This document shows, piece after piece, positions 1-10,075 of a stretch of 64,000 bases of DNA; position 1 is the first letter of the stretch, and each line of letters begins with the position of its first letter. The stretch comes from Linnemannia schmuckeri (taxonomy: Eukaryota; Mortierellomycota; Mortierellomycetes; Mortierellales; Mortierellaceae): contig JANATG010000006.1 in the NCBI GenBank assembly GCA_029449235.1, positions 1,798,001 through 1,862,000 on the forward strand, given 5' to 3'. The notes below the pieces were generated by a model that had not been told where the DNA came from, made no database searches, and was given only the letters and a program-made list of their open reading frames with translations. A program made the translations under genes and the position numbers.

Positions 1-31
1 AGGAGAATAACGTGTAGATGTAATGGTGAAT

Positions 32-73
<42 letters not shown>

Positions 74-428
74 CGGCGCTTCCACAAAGAATGAGTGAAA
101 GAAACTAAAAAAAAAAAAAAAAAAGAGGGTATTAGGTCGCTTGCTTGAGTGAATGAGTATTGGATGGATGCAAGGCCTAAAGGAGGAATGAACACAGGAC
201 AAAGAGGGCGTAAGGAAGGAAGAAAGGGAGTAGTAGACGCAGAAGAGGTATAGGTCGTGTTAAGGAAGGAAGGAAGGAAGGCAAGGCAAAGCAGTGGAGG
301 AAGGGAGAAAGGGAACACAGACGGCGACAAGGACGAAGGCAAAGAACGAGGAAGTGGAGGTCAGGAGGAGAATGAAGAAAGAAGAAAAGAAAGAGCGACG
401 AAGAAAGAGAAAAAACTTTGAGATAAAC

Positions 429-459
<31 letters not shown>

Positions 460-1076
460 GATCTGAGACAACTAGAGAAAGGAAACGAGAGATAGAGGTA
501 AGGGCCACTCACCCATTGCATCTTTCGCATACTCCACGACAATGGGTGTGCTGGCGAACTGATCCTTCTTGCTCCTGCGCTTTTTGCACGCTGGATGTCA
601 ACTGTCAACTCCACACCATCGATCCGATCGGAACATATCGCAGGAGTTAGATGTGATGTGACCACTGAACCACCGAGACCAATAGGGGTCATCAGCATCA
701 GTAGATATGCATCACCCATCAGCACCCTTTTGAAAGCGATGCCGCAAGAAGAAAGACGAGGAAGGAAGATGAAGACGAAGAAGAAGTAGAAGAAGAAGAA
801 AAGAGATGGTCCATGGGTTAATCCTATCCAACCAAACCATCCCCATACCTTGTTGAACAATAAATTTTATTTTTTATTCTTTAATGGTGGTGTTTGTTTT
901 GTTGGTCGCGGGTGTTGACCTTTATTTTTTCTATTTCGCGGAGTAGATCCTTCCCTTGCTTCCATCTCTCTTTCTCTCACTTTCGTGATTTTGTTCCTCA
1001 CATCCTCCATTCGAAACTCTCCATTACTCCTTCCTTCCATTCTACTCATTCCTGCTCCAAGTGGCCGTAATCAACG
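1..1076. other. Upstream non-coding region with A-tracts
   Basis: No gene can be supported here. The stretch has homopolymer A-tracts (34-71, and further runs near 107-124 and 430-455) and a purine-rich block at 180-420. A minus-strand open frame spans 177-860, but most of it is pyrimidine-derived Phe/Ser/Leu sequence. One short segment (about 513-590, minus) reads like a real exon fragment in another frame and is followed by a GTGAGT donor, so an unrecognised minus-strand gene cannot be excluded. Bases 860-1076 probably carry the promoter of the glutaredoxin-like gene. Confidence 0.4.
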
Positions 1077-1625
1077 ATGTCCTCTGCCCTACTTCGCCTG
1101 ACGCTGTTTACAAAGACAAACTGCGGTCTCTGCACCACAGCAAAGGAGGCCCTTACCCGAGTGCAGGCTAAGGCACGGTCATTGCTTGTCCTTGACCCCC
1201 TATTTTTGACTGGCTGACTACCTAACTGACCGACATGCTGGCACGCATGAACCGCTCTTTTTTTTTGTGCGTCTGTGTGCGTGAGAGATAGGAGATTGGG
1301 GAGTGAGGGAAAAGAGTAAAAGAGGACATGTGTGTGTCTGTCTAGTCCCTTGGCTCTAATGCTCTTCTTTCTTTGTTCCTCCATTCTTACATATGCATAA
1401 ACAAACATCCCCACTTCCTTCCATCTATTCCTTCCACCACAGGTCCCTTTCCACCTTGATCAAATCGATATCTATGCGCCTGGACAAGAGGCTGCCCAAA
1501 AGTACATGTTTGATGTCCCCGTTGTCGAGCTCAACGGTCGTGTCGCCATGATGCACAGAATTGATGAGCCCAAGCTGATCGACATCCTTCGCAATGCCCA
1601 GAAGAGCGATAGTCAGCAGAAGTAG
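1077..1625 (+). CDS. Glutaredoxin-like protein (DUF836 / YDR286C-C5orf63 type), 2 exons
   Basis: A small thioredoxin-fold protein of about 92 residues, with exons at 1077-1172 and 1443-1625. The N-terminus reads as strand beta-1 followed by the redox motif TKTNCGLC (Cys16 and Cys19), which is the CxxC position of the glutaredoxin-like family PF05768. Exon 2 supplies the second half of the fold, including the cis-Pro segment FDVPVVELNG and the conserved MMHR motif. Its role is presumed thiol redox chemistry; the physiological partner of this family is poorly known. Frame continuity and family length fit best if exon 1 ends at 1172 and the intron starts with GC rather than GT. A GT donor at 1161 would also keep the frame but would delete four residues. 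An A-tract follows about 45 nt after the stop. The family call is strong; the exon 1 boundary is uncertain. Confidence 0.8.
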
Positions 1626-3441
1626 CCCCATACACGTCGTGAAGCCCGACTGAATAAGAAAAACAAAACGAAAAAAAAAAAAAAAATACCACAGTACCTA
1701 TTGTTTTCCCTTTCAACCTGGCGTAATGCCCTATTATGAATGTCCTCACCCATGGCACACCGACAGTTGCTCGTGCAACGTTCACGATGACGCCATTAAT
1801 TTGCTACTTGTCGGCAAAGCATGAACCCACTCTATTTTATGTGCACGCGTCTCTGTCTGACAACCCCTGCTTTTGTAATGTTAGTAAATGCTGACTTGCC
1901 TTCTTGTCCCTTTTAACGTTAACTTGGACGCCAACGCCCACTCGGCAAACAATGCGATACTGTGCCATTACCCGCATCTTGTCTACCAACAAATCTCTGT
2001 CCGGCTTGAGGTCGCCAGTTACTTTCGCTCTTGACCTTACGTAAATGGATTAAGCGGCCTTTGATCAACCCCTTAATCGGCGCCAAGCGCCACTCTGAGT
2101 TTAAGGAAACATTCCAAAGTCACTTCCCCTGCAAAGGCTGAACGCGTGAAATGGTTGCCACAATGGCAGTAAAAGCAACATCAAAATTGTCATCAATGCA
2201 CACGTCTAATAATAAAAGGCTGACAAACGGCGTCCTCCTATGGGTGCTTGAAGGGGGATCCAGACTGTGGCTAAGGAAGGTGGAAACAGGAAAGAGGGGG
2301 GCTTGACTGTTTTCAGCTTTCATTTTCTCGTCTGCTGAGTCTGTCGCAACCCCGCAATCCGATGGCCAAATCACAATTCAAGGACAGGCCAAAGTGAACC
2401 GTGGGAAACAATAAGGGGGAGAGAAAACCGCCTACAAGTTTCGGGGAAAAACAAACACCTTTACTTGAACTTGTTTCTTTTTAGGTCGAGTACACTATCC
2501 AATGTTTCCTTCTATCGGGAACATACCATCAATGGTGCTTTTGGCATCATGAACCACCAACAACTCTTTTATTCCCGTCCTTCATAGAGACATTGAAATT
2601 TAGGCACACCCTTTTTACACACACGAAGAAAATAAAGTGAGAATTCATACATACCTAAAAATAAAATTGGGCAGAATTCACGTCCACATGCTTCCGGAAC
2701 GAGTCGGGTTCGGCTCTCGATTTACTGCCGCATGTTTTGGGATCTAATTTTCTAGGAAATAAATAGCTGTTATTGCTGTTGCAAATGAATGCTTCGCTCG
2801 TCAGTTTTCATTGCCTTCTTCCTTCTGGCAAGCTCCTATTGATATTGACAAATACTGTAGAGGAAGAAGAAAAATGCGTCCGTATGTGGAAAGAGAGGGC
2901 GTAGATTAGCAATTGAAACAACTATGCTTGGAAACCATAGATGGGTGGGGCGCAAGGAAAGAAAGAACAGGCAAGGCAAGACACGAAGGAAGACAGGCCA
3001 AGCCATAAAGAAGAGTACGAAAGAGATAAATAATCGTTTGAAAATTGGGGGCATGAGGAGAAGGAGAGAATCAACGAATGAGACAAACCATGCAGCGTGC
3101 AGAAGAAAGAAAAAGGGGGAAGGACCCATTATAGCCTCGACCAGTGAAAGTGAGATGAGAGAGAAAGAGTCGGGTCGGGGACCTGTGGATGGTTTCCCTT
3201 ATTTGAATGTATCCGTGTGAGAAAAAAAAGTGAAAAAAAAAAAAATAACTTTTTTTTTGTTTGGACACCCCGGATGGAAAACCTTCTTTTCTTTTTTTTT
3301 TTTCTTCCTCTCCTTTTTTACTTCCTCTTTCTCTTTTTCTCCTCTTCTTCTTCTTCCTTTCTTTCTGCTCTTCCTTCCTTCCATACCCACAACCAACCAA
3401 CCAAACCCACCAACCAAACCAAACACTATACAATAATTATA
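1626..3441. other. Intergenic region between glutaredoxin-like gene and FBP1
   Basis: About 1.8 kb with no convincing coding sequence; short open frames on both strands lack any recognisable motif. The last 250 bases form the FBP1 leader: a pyrimidine-rich block (about 3290-3380) followed by CCAA-rich repeats (about 3390-3425) just before the start codon. This layout is typical of a highly expressed fungal gene. Confidence 0.6.
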
Positions 3442-5305
3442 ATGTCTGACCACACAAAGACCAACCTGATCACCCTCACCCGCCACGTCTTCCAGGACCA
3501 GGTCGAGAACTACAAGGAGGCCTCCGGAGACCTCACCCTCCTCCTCACCGCCATCCAGCTCGGCTGCAAGTTCGTCGCCTCAAACGTCCGTAAGGCCAGC
3601 TTAATCAGCATGTACGTCCCTCCCTTGCTCAATTTCTCCTCGCTGGCTGTCTTAATTCTTTTAGACTTCTTGTTCTACACGCCACGCGAAATGAGAAATG
3701 AGTCTTCTATGAATGCAAACGCTCCATGACGAATGGGCCTATAAACAAGTGCGTGCTTCACTTTCAACGAACAAGAATATGAACATTCATCTCTTTTCTA
3801 TTTCATTATTTTACTGATAACAGGACCGGCTTGGCCAACTCGTCGAACATCCAAGGTGAGGAGCAAAAGAAGCTCGATGTCATTGCCAACGAAATCTTTG
3901 TCAATGCCCTCCGCTCGTCCGGCAAGGTCGCCGTCATGGTCTCTGAGGAGGACGAGGAGGCCATTTTTGTTGAGTCCCAGTACCAGGGCAAGTACTGCGT
4001 TGTCTTTGATCCTCTCGACGGAAGCTCCAACATCGATTGCGGTGTCTCCATCGGAACCATCTTTGGTATCTACAAAGTCGTAAGTCCATTGGGTTGCCTT
4101 GAACTTGCTCTCTATTCGCCTTGCTGTTAAATTCTCTTTTGCAAGGAAGAGATTGAGAATGATTACACATGATCGCAACACACCCCCTTGTCGATCATAT
4201 GTTTGAAGGAAACGCGCACGCCGCAGGCTTTGGACAACTGTCATTAACGGGAACCAGAGTCGAGGAACACCATCAAAGAGAAAGGGAGAAAATATAATGG
4301 AACACCGCTCGTTCGCTCACTATGAGCCATATATCATAACAAGAGAAAAACGCTGTTATTACGTGGTTTTTTTTATGGTTTTCCCCGCATTTCTCCTTTT
4401 GACCCCCTCCAGAATGACGCTTTCAATTACAATGGCAGTGAAAACAAGACGACGTGCTCTGCCCTGATTAACCCATTATTCATATTATACGTCAACGGAT
4501 GTCAATAGAAGGAGGACTCGACTGGCCAGCTGTCCGACGTTCTCCGCCCCGGTTCTGAGATGGTTGCTGCTGGATACTGCACCTACGGTTCCTGCTCGAC
4601 ACTGGTCTTGACCACTGGCCAGGGCGTCAACGGATACACCCTCGACACCGAGATCGGAGAGTTCATCCTCACTCACCCCAACGTAAGGAATACACAAAAT
4701 ATCCAACAAAAAAAAGCATTCCTGCCCATTATTTTTCCTTCGCTTAACTTTGCTTATGGTGGGACAAAAAATAATACTCCCTCCTTGCTACGAATCATGC
4801 CGCCCCATCATTTCAACTTTTTTCTAACTCGCAGCGACAATACTCTGTATTTTCTTACCTCTCTCGTCTTGATTCCCTACGCGTCTAATAGATCCAAATC
4901 CCTTCACGTGGAAAGATTTATGCGGTCAACGAGGGTAACTCCAAGTACTGGGATGGTGCCTGCACAAAGTACTTCCACTCGCTCAAGTTCCCCGCGGACC
5001 CCAAGAAGTCGCCCTACTCTGCTCGTTATGTCGGTTCGATGGTTGCCGATGTCCACCGCACTATGCTCTACGGAGGCATTTTCTGCTACCCTGCTGACAG
5101 CAAGTCCAAGAACGGAAAGCTTCGCATCCTGTACGAGTGCTTCCCCATGGCATTCTTGGTCGAGCAGGCTGGTGGTCGTGCCACGACTGGTCGCAAGAGA
5201 ATGTTGGATGTCCACCCCGAGACTATCCATGCTCGCTCGCCCATCTTCCTCGGGTCCAAGGAGGATGTTCAGGATATTGAAGCCTTCTACAAGGCCGAGC
5301 CTTAA
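3442..5305 (+). CDS. FBP1: Fructose-1,6-bisphosphatase, 4 exons
   Basis: Hydrolyses fructose-1,6-bisphosphate to fructose-6-phosphate, the committed step of cytosolic gluconeogenesis. Exons are 3442-3611, 3824-4079, 4509-4682 and 4892-5305, giving 337 residues, the normal size of the class I enzyme. The metal-binding signature FDPLDGSSN lies at about residues 118-126 and is preceded by the acidic SEEDEE segment (97-102). The second half contains the substrate-binding region around YVGSMVADVHR and the LYECFPMAFLVEQAGG segment typical of the C-terminal half. The start is fixed by the N-terminal helix and by a CT-rich then CCAA-rich leader directly upstream. Introns are short with GTACGT/GTAAG donors. 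It converges on the APS kinase gene, with about 215 bp between the stop codons. Nothing looks damaged. Glucose regulation is expected from other fungi but no operator is visible. Confidence 0.97.
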
Positions 5306-5519
5306 ATGCTCTCATCCTTGCTTTTTGAACAAATAGATTACCCCCAAAACCACATTATTTTTTTTCTCTCCTCTTCTCTCCATACAAAAAAGCGACCCTT
5401 TCGTCTTTGTGCATTAAAATACTCTGTAACATAACATTTTTTTCGTACATCTATAACATAACATAACAAAGAAAGTTGTTGTTTAATGGTGGCAAATGGT
5501 GACAAGGATTTTAGTTTTT

Positions 5520-6424
5520 TTACAGTTGGGGGATGTACTCCTTCTTGCGGAGGTAGTCGAGAATGATCTATGTCAACACAAGGGAAATGCATGCCATTGT
5601 TAGCACCATTCGTCAACGGAGAGAAACAGTCACAAATCGGAAATACGAACAGATCGTTTCAGATTATTTTTTTTTTGGCTCGTACCTGAACACCCTCCTC
5701 GATCGAAACCTCGTGAGTGCGGATATGGATCTCGGGGTTGACGGGGGCCTCATATGGGGCAGAGATGCCAGTGAACTCCTTGATCTCACCAGCCTTAGCC
5801 TTCTTGTACAAACCCTTAGGATCACGCTCCTCAACAACTGACAGGGGTGCATCCGCATACACCTCCACAAACGGAATCCCTGCCTCGTCGTGCAACTTCC
5901 TGGCCGCATCACGGTCAGAAATGTAAGGGCTAATAAAGGCCGTAATCGCAATCTGCGTCGAGTCGGCAAAGAGCTTCGACACCTCAGCAATGCGGCGAAT
6001 GTTCTCTGTCCGGGCCTCGGGGCCGAATCCGAGATCCTTGTTCAGACCGAAACGGATGTTGTCGCCGTCAAGACGGTAGGCGGCAATCTTGAGCGAGACC
6101 AAGTGTTGCTCCAGAGCAGAGGCAAGAGTTGACTTTCCGGATGCAGATAGGCCAGTGAACCAGATGGTCAAGCCCTGATTAATGTTGTTGATTGGTTTAT
6201 CATTATCGAAAGAACAAAAAGGTTCAAGTGACGAGGTTCAATCGATAGTGGGAGAGAATGAAGAATGTACAGACTGGTTAGTCTTCCGGTACAAGGAACA
6301 GCAATTGAGACGTAAGGTTGGCAACAATTGATGAAACAGTGTTCCATACCTTTTGACTGAGCTCCTTTTGGCGCTCATCGCGGGTAAAAGCTCCGTGATG
6401 CCAGGTGATGTTAGTAGCAACCAT
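5520..6424 (-). CDS. MET14: Adenylylsulfate (APS) kinase, 3 exons
   Basis: Phosphorylates adenosine-5'-phosphosulfate to PAPS with ATP, the second step of sulfate assimilation. Exons in transcript order are 6424-6350, 6174-5686 and 5567-5520, giving 203 residues, the usual length of a single-domain APS kinase. The P-loop GLSASGKST sits at about residues 33-41. The conserved LDGDNIRFGLNKDLGF block and the FISPY segment with the active-site serine follow, then the DPKGLYKKAR-like lid motif (here DPKGLYKKAKAGEIKEFTG). The last exon adds only 15 residues after a GTACG donor. The short leader is rich in CCAA/CCCA repeats on the sense strand, much like the FBP1 leader. A standalone kinase, not fused to ATP sulfurylase, is the common fungal arrangement. 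Confidence 0.96.
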
Positions 6425-6529
6425 TGTGTATTATATAGGTTGGTGGGTGGGTGGGTGGTTGGTTGATAGGTAGGTTTGTTGAGTGGAGTGGAGTGGATTG
6501 GAGAAAGCCGGAGAGGGGTTGGGCGGTAT

Positions 6530-6537
6530 GTTATATA
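6530..6537 (-). promoter_or_regulatory. Possible TATA box of the APS kinase gene
   Basis: TATATAAC on the minus strand lies about 110 nt upstream of the APS kinase start codon, a plausible distance for a fungal TATA element. There is no transcript evidence, and A/T-rich octamers are common in these spacers. Confidence 0.3.
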
Positions 6538-6539
6538 GA

Positions 6540-8240
6540 GAGGAAAGGAACAAAGATAGGAAGTGGTGGAGAAGAGAAAGATGGAAGATAGAGAAGGTGC
6601 AGAAGGATACAATTGCAAGAAGAAAAAAAAAAAAAGAAAGAAAGAAGAAGAGAAAGAAGAAAGTAGGACTGATAGACACTATCTACACATTGGCTCAGAT
6701 CTGACCGAGAAAGCGAATAATGAAGCAAAAAGGTGTGCTCAGCGATGTCTTTCTCTTTGGACGTTTGTCAGACGCATCTACGATGTTCTCATTTATCTCC
6801 TCTCTCATTGGCCACACCTTCAACTCACTGCAAAAGTAAAGAAACAGGGACAGCAATTGAGCGGTGGGAACGCAGTCACACTACCTATCACATGACTTAT
6901 AATGTGTATATTATGGTTTTTTGCAGCTTTTTTTTTTCTCCTTGGGCCCTTTCTCATGCTCGTTTTTCTTTACCCTCGCTCGCCTTATGGTGTTTGGTTG
7001 GAAAGAAGCGGCACGGAGCTGTGCGCGGCATGGAGGTGCCATATCTCCTCGCCCGCTCTCTCCGATGAATACAATTTTTGGAGAGTCCTCTCAGGACTTT
7101 TTCTCTTTTTTTTTTATCTCTAAACATCAACAACAACAACGAGAAGTTGAGATGATCTGTCTGATCTGATGCCGTCATAAACAACCCATGTCACCGCTTG
7201 GATGTCTTTCGCTCAAAACGAACGAAGAGACAAAACACATACAGGGAAGTTTTGTACAGACACTTGTAGAGGCGGGCACTTCTCATAAGAAGCAAAAACA
7301 ATATCCTCCTTTGAGTGCTCATAGACGGGTTACTAGTGATACGTTTCTTGTAGTCACGCCGTTATGTCTCCAAGGTGTCTCGGGAGGATCTAACCAAAAG
7401 ACAAACACGGGCCTTTCAACTCTCCTACCAGACTGAACTGCAAGTCGTTCTTCTCCCTAAACAAAAAAGCAAAAGAAAGCAAATCTTGCTCTAACTTAAA
7501 TAATGCACTGGCTTCATTTTGCTTTTACTTTCGTGTTCTTTGGAGTTCATACTTTTTTTAAGTAAGTACATGCATTGGCCACACAATAGCTTCTGCTTTC
7601 TTTTCTCTTCGTTTCTTTTTTTTTTTTTTTTGTTCTTGGGTGTTCATACTTTTTTATTCCGAGTGCTCTGGCCGCATAATAAGTTCATTTTTCTTTTCTT
7701 TTCGTTCTTTTTGTTCTCTTACTAACCGCTCTATTTTCATCCGAGTCAACGGTTTCTTTTTACTATTTTTTTTTTGCTCTTGATGTCTTTGTCCGACTAC
7801 AAACGCCAAATACCGTTTTCTTCCCTTTCTATAATTGAGCCGAAAGGAAAACGACATTAGAGTGCACTGGCCACGATTCTTCTGTAAGAAAAAAAAAGCT
7901 AAAGGAAAAGAAAGAGGAAAACACCCATGCCACTTACTTCACATGAGCAGGAATCAAATCCTTTTCGCGCAACGAAGGTCCTCGCAAAGTGAGGTCTGCT
8001 TGGTCAATTAATCAAGTAGACAACAGAGGCGGCTCGTCCTCCTTTCGTCTTTTAGTGCACCGATCTACTCATAATGCTGTTATAGCCCACTCAAGCCTGG
8101 ACAATCAAGAGAAAAGTGACATGTCCTAGCTCTGTGAAAAAATCTGACCCTCATGCGTATCGTATCCCTGGCGCTTTGGATTTTTTAGGGCTTTTTTTTA
8201 GGAACTTTAAGAGGTTTAAAAAAAAAAAAAAAAAAAAAAA
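6540..8240. other. Gene-free region with degenerate duplication
   Basis: No supported gene. Open frames are short and compositionally driven (T-rich/A-rich). Two imperfect copies of a roughly 100-bp unit lie at about 7530-7720: both contain a TTCATACTTTTTT block followed by a TGGCC-CATAATA block, and a third weaker TGGCC remnant is near 7870. An A-tract ends the stretch at about 8220-8240. Confidence 0.5.
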
Positions 8241-8244
8241 GGGA

Positions 8245-8660
8245 GAATCTACTTGACAACCTAGGTTGTTCGAATTATTTGATAACCCCTCCGTTTTCTA
8301 CACTAAGTCCATATAACATACTTATTCTGTTTTTGAGATAAAACATGAAGAAAAGAGGCAAAACTCGGTGGGGCGACTTGTTTTCTTTCACTATCCCTTT
8401 GAGCACTATTAGTATGTCCTTAGAGGTGGTCATTGAAGCGTTAGTGTTGGGAATGACACTTTTTAGCATGTATAAGCCACGTTTAATAATGACATGAGGT
8501 AAAAGCTTCATGACATGGACTGTAGGGAGCTGCCAACCAGTTCAGCGCAAAAAACAGCGAGTGTATGTTATAAAAACAAGACAATGTGAAGATTTAGGGT
8601 CAAGAAGTGTGTTACATGGATTTGGCACGGAAATTGGACATGGGCTGTCAAGTAGATTAA
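8245..8660. repeat. 416-bp segment bounded by 13-bp perfect inverted repeats
   Basis: The left end AATCTACTTGACA (8245-8257) is the exact reverse complement of the right end TGTCAAGTAGATT (8648-8660). Both ends are flanked by A-rich tracts. The interior has a 78-codon minus-strand open frame without recognisable motifs. The layout resembles a small non-autonomous DNA transposon, but no clear target-site duplication is seen and the similarity does not extend beyond 13 bp. It is one copy only, so this is a weak call. Confidence 0.35.
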
Positions 8661-8723
8661 TAAAAAAAAAAAAAAGAGGGAGGTTCCCTGGATTTCGCAG
8701 TCTTAGTGGAGAGTGACACAAAC

Positions 8724-8730
8724 AAAAAAA
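8724..8730 (-). terminator. Pol III T-run terminator of tRNA-Trp
   Basis: Seven A on the plus strand give T7 on the sense strand, four bases past the discriminator base of the tRNA. This is the expected RNA polymerase III termination signal. Confidence 0.75.
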
Positions 8731-8734
8731 TACT

Positions 8735-8807
8735 TGGAGAATGAGAGACTTGAACTCCCGACCTTCCGCTTTGGAGACGGACGCGCTGCCAATTGCGCCA
8801 ATCCTCC
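8735..8807 (-). tRNA. tRNA-Trp (anticodon CCA), intronless
   Basis: The 73 bases fold as a full cloverleaf. The acceptor stem is GGAGGAT with ATTCTCC, seven pairs including one G-T. The D stem is GCGC/GCGC with loop AATTGGCA. The anticodon stem TCCGT/GCGGA carries loop CTCCAAA, so the anticodon is CCA. The T stem is GGGAG/CTCTC with loop TTCAAGT. The A box and B box are intact and a T-run terminator follows. CCA is not encoded, as expected in eukaryotes. There is no anticodon-loop intron, unlike the Saccharomyces tRNA-Trp genes. It sits at the edge of a cluster of retroposed sequences. Confidence 0.93.
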
Positions 8808-8849
8808 GTTCGATTTGTTAAAGGCGGTGTTCAAAAATATTAGTTTTGT

Positions 8850-8894
8850 ACCTTAGTGTTGCCACCAACTAGAATTAAAGTCGCGTACCGAAAA

Positions 8895-8951
<57 letters not shown>
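8850..8951 (+). repeat. Retroposon tail remnant with A55 tract
   Basis: A short stretch ends in GTCGCGTACC followed by an A-rich tail whose pure run is 55 A (8897-8951). The TCGCGTAC block recurs next to the A-tail of the LINE end near 10040, so this is probably the extreme 3' end of an element of the same family. It is too short to prove. Confidence 0.45.
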
Positions 8952-8953
<2 letters not shown>

Positions 8954-8975
8954 ATTGTCCCCTTTCTGCAGAAAC

Positions 8976-9425
8976 CATTGGGCGGGCGAGCCCACCAAGT
9001 TGGTAAAGCTTCCCCCTCTCAGCGCGAGGGTCGTGGGTTCAGACCTACGAAGATACGCTCAATTAGGATTTGACGGTATTGCGCTAGTCTCCCCTGTCCA
9101 GGAGGCCTGAGATGAAATAGTTCTCAGACGCACACAAGTGCATGGACAGAGTGAGTATGCCCACTATATGGCTACGTAACTCTGGTAATGAGCCAGTCGG
9201 AATGCCGTGTGGAGCCTGCCAACAACGGCGGACCGCTTAGACCAACCTTTCCAGTGCTCAAGTACATTCTGTCGGGTAACCGGCTTCCTGCACAAGCATA
9301 CTAAAATGCCTCTGTGCAAAATAAGTACGCGCACCTAGTTAAGACTTAGATTAAAAAAATATCGTGTACTGCACAGATAGGCCATGTCAGAGGCAATTCT
9401 AGAAATAAAAAAAAAAAAAAAAAAA
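8976..9425 (+). mobile_element. SINE-like element with tRNA-derived head and A-tail
   Basis: The 5' portion (about 8980-9052) is tRNA-like. It has an A-box-like CCAAGTTGGTAAAG, a perfect five-pair anticodon-type stem CCCTC/GAGGG enclosing a seven-base loop TCAGCGC (anticodon position AGC, Ala), and a B-box-like GGTTCAGACC. The T stem and the acceptor stem are degenerate, so it is not a functional tRNA. About 350 bp of unrelated body follows, ending in AGAAATAAA plus an A-run (about 9403-9425). The body contains AAATGCCTC and a TGTCAGAG...AGAAATAAA stretch that resemble the 3' end of the adjacent LINE, as expected for a SINE parasitising that LINE. Boundaries are approximate. Confidence 0.6.
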
Positions 9426-9957
9426 AGGACTGCAACTGGTGGTCTGGAGACGCAGGCCTCAGAGCTGATCTGGAAGACCCGATGCTCCACGACGATCGCG
9501 TGGGAGCAGACGCAAGGCATCACTGCCAAGGACAAAACATCCAAATACACCGGCACCCGAGGTGACTGGAGTCGAGGATACGGTTACATCACGCGTGATG
9601 GGTTCTGCCCGTGTGGCGCTTCGCTAGCCACACATAAGGATCGAATCTGCCCTGGAGCGACCAAGGAACCATGCACAGCTGATGAGCGGCTGTTGGATAG
9701 TCTGTTGGGAAAGAGGAAGCTGTCACTGATGGAGAGGATGGGAAGAATCCCCTTTATTCGTATCTAGTTTTATTTTGTCTTCCGTTTTTGCTGTGAAGAG
9801 CAGCGACAATTGTTGCGCAGAGCCAGGCTTCGGGTCGGACTGTGACTGGCGGATGGTGTACTGAAGAGTTTGGTCTGTAGTCCCCTTTACTTCCAAATGC
9901 CTCCTTTGTACTGTTTGTCAGAGAAATAAAATTGTGTACAAAAAAAAAAATGCGACT
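9426..9957 (+). mobile_element. 5'-truncated LINE (non-LTR retrotransposon) 3' end
   Basis: An open frame runs to a TAG at 9765-9767 and carries CPCGASLATHKDRIC, a C-x-C-x7-H-x4-C knuckle of the type found at the C-terminus of many non-LTR retrotransposon ORF2 proteins. It is followed by about 175 bp of 3' UTR ending GAGAAATAAAATTGTGTAC plus a short A-run (to about 9950). No reverse transcriptase or endonuclease remains, so the copy is 5'-truncated and dead. A diverged second copy lies at 37535-37905 on the opposite strand and matches both the frame and the 3' UTR, including the block CAGCGACAATTGTTGCG. Confidence 0.75.
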
Positions 9958-10075
9958 GGTGGATGGCTCTTGGAAGAGTTTGGTATGTAGCTCCTTTCAC
10001 TATCGAATGTCTTTCTTGGCCTTTTCGCTTGAGAAATAAATCGCGTACAAAAAAAAAAAAAAAAAAAAAAAAAAA
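9950..10075 (+). mobile_element. Second tandem LINE tail fragment with A-run
   Basis: The segment repeats the last about 100 bp of the preceding LINE 3' UTR: GCGACTGG(T/C)GGATGG, AGAGTTTGGT(A/C)TGTAG, and GAGAAATAAAT(C/T)G(C/T)GTAC, then about 27 A. It probably records a second, more severely truncated insertion into the tail of the first. Confidence 0.65.

Noticed and set aside
177..860. A 227-codon minus-strand open frame near the window start
   Set aside because: Mostly pyrimidine-tract translation (Phe/Ser/Leu runs) with no domain; a small embedded exon-like piece is in a different frame and too short to call.
9303..9370. An independent LINE fragment within the SINE-like unit
   Set aside because: The similarity to the LINE tail is short and better explained as the shared 3' part of the SINE itself; kept as supporting evidence only.
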